Below, one piece after another: positions 58,992 to 64,000 of a stretch of DNA of 64,000 nt. The position numbers and the translations under genes were made by a program. Location: assembly GCA_001466705.2 (NCBI GenBank), contig LATX02000144.1, forward strand, positions 744,001 to 808,000. The letters are read 5' to 3'. This stretch comes from Moniliophthora roreri. Its lineage: Eukaryota > Basidiomycota > Agaricomycetes > Agaricales > Marasmiaceae. The notes under the pieces are model-generated. The model made no database searches, had not been told where the DNA came from, and worked only from the letters and a program-made list of their open reading frames with translations. Position 1 is the stretch's first letter, and the number at the start of each line of letters is the position of its first letter.

Positions 58992-60100
58992 TTTAAAAGA
59001 GTTTATATCCAAACACACAAACACACACACACACACAAGAGCTACAGTCCCACCAAAAGACTCAGTAGCCGATATAGTCTGACTCTACAGAGTTCAAGAC
59101 TTCTTTAAGACAACTACAGTACACAGTGTACTGGAAAAGGTTCTAGACCAGTTTCTACAAAGAGCTTAATTGAAGGCCCAATTCCTTTGTTAAGACTCTA
59201 AGTGTGTCACAACCTGATACCCAATACACGCCACACTCCAAAAGCCACCAGAACTTTTGGTGTAAAGTTATCTCTTAGAAAAGTGCCAAGTGCACTAAAG
59301 ATGTTATTCTTTGTCTCTTATGATGCAAGTTCGTTATCAGATTTCTATCTCTCTGGAGTTACTCAGGACCAATCTCCAGGGCCTGAAGTGAGGAAGCAAA
59401 ACTGGAATGGCACACAAAATTATACACCAAACAAACTCATCATGTATTCACAATCAGAGGGGGCAGAGTTACTTGAGTATATATGAATATCTAGCTGTCC
59501 TTATATATGGTCTATGGAATATATCTACAGAAAAATATAAATAATGTCTGATAATTCAGGAAATAATAAATGAGTGACTGAAATGCTAAAAAAGGGAATA
59601 TTCAGATGTCACAGAGTCTGGCCATTAGGGTATCCAACCATATCTGCACAGGTATCCACTTTCTGGTGTTCTGGACTCTTAGATATTTGATTTTTCTCTT
59701 TTCTAGGTGAGTCTAGATGGATGGATGAGTCCATCTGTTCCGCATTCTCTTTTCCAGCATCTGCACAGCTGCCAATGTCCAGGTTTCAAAGCTTCTGAGG
59801 CTGGAACATACTGTTCCTGTTCCTGTCTCCTTTAATAATTCATTCTTAATCTTATCTAGGACTTCACATTCAATTATATGTCTCATTGTATCTGTAGTTA
59901 TGTAGCTACACTTGTTCTGGGGCTGCATTGCCTCTTGTTAAGTAATTTCATCTATTTGCACCATTTTAGAACTCTTTATTAAGAGATTATCTGCTTTGAT
60001 TCTGATCTGCATATTGAATTCCATTGTCTGATCATTCTGATTGTTCCTTTCCAAGTTGTCTCTCTGTTCTGATGTCTTCTCTAAGTACCTCTGTACTGTA
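58874..60100. repeat. Longest copy of an unclassified repeat, with CA microsatellite
   Basis: This stretch contains, in order, the segments found scattered in 57673-58872. A CA-rich microsatellite lies at about 59011-59037. Neither LTR ends nor coding domains could be recognised. Confidence 0.55.
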
Positions 60101-60213
60101 TGACTGCATGTTGCACTTTGCAGATGTCATAGAAAAGTGAATAAATTAAAAAATCCCACTGATAGCACTTTGAGAGAGCTCAGTTAACTAGCCAACATGT
60201 TTGTATGGTCATA

Positions 60214-60658
60214 GTTAGGTTCCCTACAGGTTTCAGAAGTGATCTGCTTCAGATCTGATATATAGATAAGTCAGAATGTACAGCTTAGACACCTCTGTAT
60301 AGTGTATCATATAGCTCTTTGTACTTTCTAACACACTGTAGCTTCTCTAAGGCAATGACTAGCAGACTGGGCTTACTCTAGTCCTTATTACCCATTATCT
60401 TGTGTCATATTAAAGTGTTCCAATTCAAAAGTAATNGTTAGGTTCCCTACAGGTTTTGGGAGTGATCTGCTTTGGATCTGATACTTAGATAGGTTAGAAA
60501 GTACAGCTTAGACACCTCTGTATAGTGTATCATATAGCTCTTTGTACTTTCCAACACACTGTAGCTTCTCTAAGGCAATGACTAGCAGACTGGGATCACT
60601 CTAGTCCTTATTACCCATTATCTTGTGTCATATTAAAGTGTTCTGATTCAAAAGTAAT
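60214..60658. repeat. 222-bp direct duplication around a single N
   Basis: 60214-60435 and 60437-60658 are near-identical copies separated by N 60436. Most differences are transitions. Possibly two alleles or repeat copies placed in tandem by the assembler. Confidence 0.8.
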
Positions 60659-61460
60659 GTAAAATGAATAAAATTGGTTCTTTTCTAGGTTTGCCATATT
60701 ACCGTCATCAATTCCATTGACCATGTCACAAAGTTTCTGTCAGAAACCTTTTTGGGACATCCTGTACTCTTCTTAGAACATTTGTATGGGTCTCCAGTAT
60801 GCTTCATGTCATGATAATTGCAGCAAATGGAGCTGGGGTCAAGGTTAAGTTTGTCTGTGATTTCTAAGTATTTCATTTCTTGTTCTTCATGTAAAAATGT
60901 GATGAGACATCATTTGATGGGGGTACACTTTGTATTAGACTTCTGAGGGCTATTTCAGGCTCCTCTGGGAGGCCCATAGGTGAAGCAGCACATGTGCAAC
61001 AATGGTTGAAGAGCTCAAGACCCATGGGAATAAATTTCTCATAATGGTATTGCAAAACTTTTCGTGCCAACTGTAGGTGCTCACTGTCATTTGGCCCTCC
61101 ATGACCACATGACTGAAATCCTTCCCTATCAGCAACCACCATGTCCAGCTCTGATGGACTGTTCAACAAAAGTTCCTTTGATATGCCAAAGTGCCTCTCC
61201 AAACTATCTGGTGCACCAATCTCACTGCCAATTGATATCACTGATACTACAAAAAAAGAAAAAGCATATCAAGCCAGGTGGGTATCAAAGTTGTGTTCCA
61301 TCTTGGACCATATATAAAAATTGACTGTCAACACATAGCCATACATGAAGATGCAAGTGCTTATTATACCATATGCATATATAGCATGAAGTTTTGTGAC
61401 AGATGTCTTAGGAGCCTTTTTCAAGAAAACAGGAAGCAAGAAACCAGAGTCCACCTCATT
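60659..61460. other. Unassigned sequence
   Basis: A 122-codon minus-strand frame (60873-61241) with DSLERHFGISKELLLNSPSE reads plausibly as protein but matches nothing I know. It could be an exon of a host or transposon gene. Confidence 0.3.
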
Positions 61461-61474
61461 GGCACCTGAATCTG

Positions 61475-61909
61475 TTGACAAACACAAAAAGGCTCAATAA
61501 TCATACTGTTGCACAAAGTGATCTGGAAAGGCAGCTGGTAGATCATGATAACCATATAGCAAAAGTTGCATCAGACAACATAAAACTCATGAAGGAGAAT
61601 GAAGAATTGCAAAAAAGCCAGTTATTGAATGAAACAACAATTGCTCAGCTTGCCTTCAATAATCAAAAGGCTGTGGAGGCTAATAATGATCTGTCAGAGC
61701 AGTTGCAGAATGCTAAGGGAGATCTCAACACCAAGGTGGCCCTGCAGGGTGATCTGATGAAAAACATACTAGAGGAGAAGAATCATATTGAGGAGCTTTC
61801 ATCAGAAAACACAAAGCTCATGCAAGATAACAAAGCTTTATGGAAAGCGTGTGAAGACCTACAACAGATCAAGGAAACATTTCAGCATAGACCATCAGAA
61901 GACTCTTGA
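61475..61909 (+). CDS. Coiled-coil reading frame of unknown function (144 codons)
   Basis: An uninterrupted frame with strong heptad character throughout, for example LVDHDNHIAKVASDNIKLMK and IEELSSENTKLMQDNKALWK, and Gln/Asn/Glu/Lys-rich composition. A similar coiled-coil continues in another frame to about 61988, and a Lys-rich possible exon (FFKKTGSKKPEST) lies just upstream at about 61418. It could be one exon of a larger gene or the N-terminal coiled-coil of a transposon protein. No catalytic domain is present. Confidence 0.45.
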   Translation: MTNTKRLNNHTVAQSDLERQLVDHDNHIAKVASDNIKLMKENEELQKSQLLNETTIAQLAFNNQKAVEANNDLSEQLQNAKGDLNTKVALQGDLMKNILEEKNHIEELSSENTKLMQDNKALWKACEDLQQIKETFQHRPSEDS

Positions 61910-61989
61910 GGCTAATCACAATCTGACAAATCAGCTGCAGCACATGAGGCAAGAGCTCAAGTCTAGAAGTGTCAGGTTCAGGAGGTAGA

Positions 61990-64000
61990 GAGAGCCAGAT
62001 ACATCACTATTACTCTTGGTAGTAGTCCAGGTGAGTGTTAAGAGGCAAAGGCTTGAGCTCAAAATTTATGTTTTTTTGGTTAACTCTAGACCTCCTAGAA
62101 CTAAATGGTGTTTCCTCAGCTGCAACACATCCTCCCACTTCCCCTTCTAAACCTCCCTCATCTATCCCACTTGCTCGCTATGTTTCACAAACCCTGCAAG
62201 CCACACATCCTCCCAATCATCCTGCATCAGCACCTTCTGTGAAGCACCTGCTTTCTATGACTGAGGTGCCGTTCCAGACTCAGACACAAATCCAGCTACT
62301 AAACATATCTTCAGCACACCTTTGGTTCCCATCAATCTGAACTGATTAGATGCCACAATCAGGTCAAACGTGGTGTCTGATAAGATGGTTATCACTGGAA
62401 ATTTGGCCACACCCCACTGCACCCTTCTCCTGCTCCTCTCCGCTCCTCTCCCAGTGCCTTCACTCTCCCTCAAGATTCTTCAAGACCCGTCTGCCAGTGT
62501 CACATGACTCATCTCTGGCACCTCAACATATCACCGCTGCTCAAAATTCTTTTGCCTGCCGCCTTATTGCCATGTCAACGTCGCTCCCACAACCTCTGTC
62601 ATCATCCCAACTCCCTTGTCGTTGCCGTCATTGTCATTAGAAAAAAAAATTAGGTGCATCCCATTTTTTTTCAGGTCATACTCTTCATCACTAAAACTAT
62701 GCATCTAGCTTCTAATATTCATTCATTATTGCTCCATTGTACCCTATGATGACCAATGTAAATCAGAGGTTTTTTTCATTACCATCATCTTGCACTGAGA
62801 CCATCTACAACCCAATCAAAACCCTCTCCCTGGATTCCTTGAATATTGTGGTCAAGTTTGACTCTGTTCAACTTTGTGGCAACATCGTCATCATTCCCTT
62901 TTTGTTCCACCAGATTGGCTCATGTCGGATCCACTTCCCTGACCATCAACTGCACAAACACTCATCGATAGCCACCTCTTGACATCAAACCACCATCATC
63001 TCAGCGCCTCAGCCAGTCAGCCCAGTCCCAAACTCTCTTCCCTTTCTGGATTTATCACCGAGACGAAGAGTGTTGTCTCTGTTTGCCATCTTCTGAGTTT
63101 GGTGAGTCATTTTCAACTATATGATGTCCTATCAGCTGACTTATTTCAAATGACAGCCCTTCTCACCCAGTCTCAGGCCATCCCCATGAAGGAACTCATG
63201 TTTTGGGCTCAGAATTGAAATTCGTCAGTCAAGAAATTGTGAGGTAGCTGTTGTTATATGTGACGTGCAATCATATTTTGGCAAGATTTCATGCAAGGCG
63301 TCAGAAGTGAGCTAATGCTTATTAAGTTGTCAAAGAAGGTTTTGCGCTCAAATCAAGATCTACCAGTGAGCAAGTACCATGCTATACCATTATATTGGCT
63401 ACATAATTTCTTGCGTGCTATGACAAGGCATGTGCACAATGCTCAAGGCCTAATCAGTGGCAGCATTTCATAATCGCTTAGGTAGAACAACATTTCAGAT
63501 GGCTAGATAGATGCTGAACATGTGTATGCTACAATGACCAATACTTCACATTTACGTGCTCCACCATGTGTATGAACATGAATATTGCTACTGAAGTTGA
63601 AAGGATTAAATATATAGTATCACCATATTCACTACTGGTAGATTGAACTTGCCTGATTGATCATGCGCTGTTAACAGCTTATTGAAGTGTAGCATGTGAA
63701 CTATCTAATTGTGGGGCAACTGTAATTCATGCAAGAAAACATGGGGCACAGTTTCATGCATATTGAAGATTTGATCACCACATATCACCACGCATTATCA
63801 CACATCACCACGCACCTCCCCACCACACTCTCTGCATTGCTCAGTGGATACTCAGACTGTGTCAGAACACTTTCTTGAATGTAAGGTGATTAATGATATT
63901 TCTGTTCAACAGTGAGTTGGATTGTTTTGATTGGTATTTACTAACATCCCTATGACTGCCCAACTATGGGACCAAAAATTCTTACCTTTTCAATTGACAA
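61990..64000. other. Terminal stretch without recognised genes
   Basis: Frames at 62035-62340 and 62350-62640 are Pro/Ser-rich (for example TSPSKPPSSIPLARY) and may be fragments of a low-complexity protein. Beyond 63480 the sequence is AT-rich with no features I can support. Confidence 0.35.

Overview
The window looks like nuclear DNA of a filamentous basidiomycete, most likely an Agaricomycete. The genes have many introns of about 50 bases. The protein families (DUF6533 membrane protein, DUF6589, agaric-type F-box protein, HMT1-like ABC half-transporter) and the Ty3-type retroelements are typical of mushroom-forming fungi. No RNA gene, CRISPR array or bacterial operon is visible.

Positions 1 to about 18.8 kb form an ordinary genic compartment. 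In order they hold a vacuolar-type heavy-metal ABC half-transporter (minus), a DUF6533 multi-pass membrane protein (minus), a small unknown protein (minus), a 265-bp MITE, NAD kinase (minus), a poorly resolved stretch that may hide one more gene, pyroglutamyl-peptidase I (minus), a single-pass membrane protein of unknown function (plus) and a frameshifted F-box relic (plus). These are independent housekeeping or membrane genes, not a cluster.

From about 18.8 kb to the right end the character changes to a lower-GC, transposon-filled compartment with no clearly intact host gene. It opens with a broken RecQ-like helicase (plus) facing a broken DUF6589 gene (minus). A pogo-like 1.4-kb element follows, containing a 656-bp inverted-repeat element with telomere-like motifs. 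Next come three copies of chromodomain Ty3 (chromovirus) retrotransposons: A (minus, 26.5-34.5 kb, plus a solo LTR at 34.9-35.5 kb), B (plus, 35.6-50.2 kb) and C (plus, 39.3-46.7 kb, same family as A). C is inserted inside B, and both have perfect 5-bp target duplications. Beyond them lie a 1.9-kb inverted-repeat element, and then a 3.47-kb element (53.06-56.53 kb) with 23-bp inverted ends and a 5-bp target duplication around one 922-codon reading frame of an uncharacterised, transposase-like family. The last 7 kb hold diverged repeats joined at single N characters and a coiled-coil reading frame.

The chromoviruses can be read in detail. Gag ends at a canonical -1 slippery heptamer directly before its stop codon, and Pol (protease, RT, RNase H, integrase, chromodomain) follows in the -1 frame. 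A further 395-codon reading frame (ORF3) with two zinc knuckles starts at the Pol stop. The sequence after the 5' LTR is complementary to a site 32 bases downstream of a TATA-like box in the LTR, as expected for Tf1-type self-priming. Nearly all differences between LTR pairs are CG/TG/CA changes, and most stops in Pol are TGA where a sister copy or the family has Arg. The compartment therefore appears to decay by CpG deamination. The strongest candidates for something undescribed are the 53-56.5 kb transposon and the zinc-knuckle ORF3.
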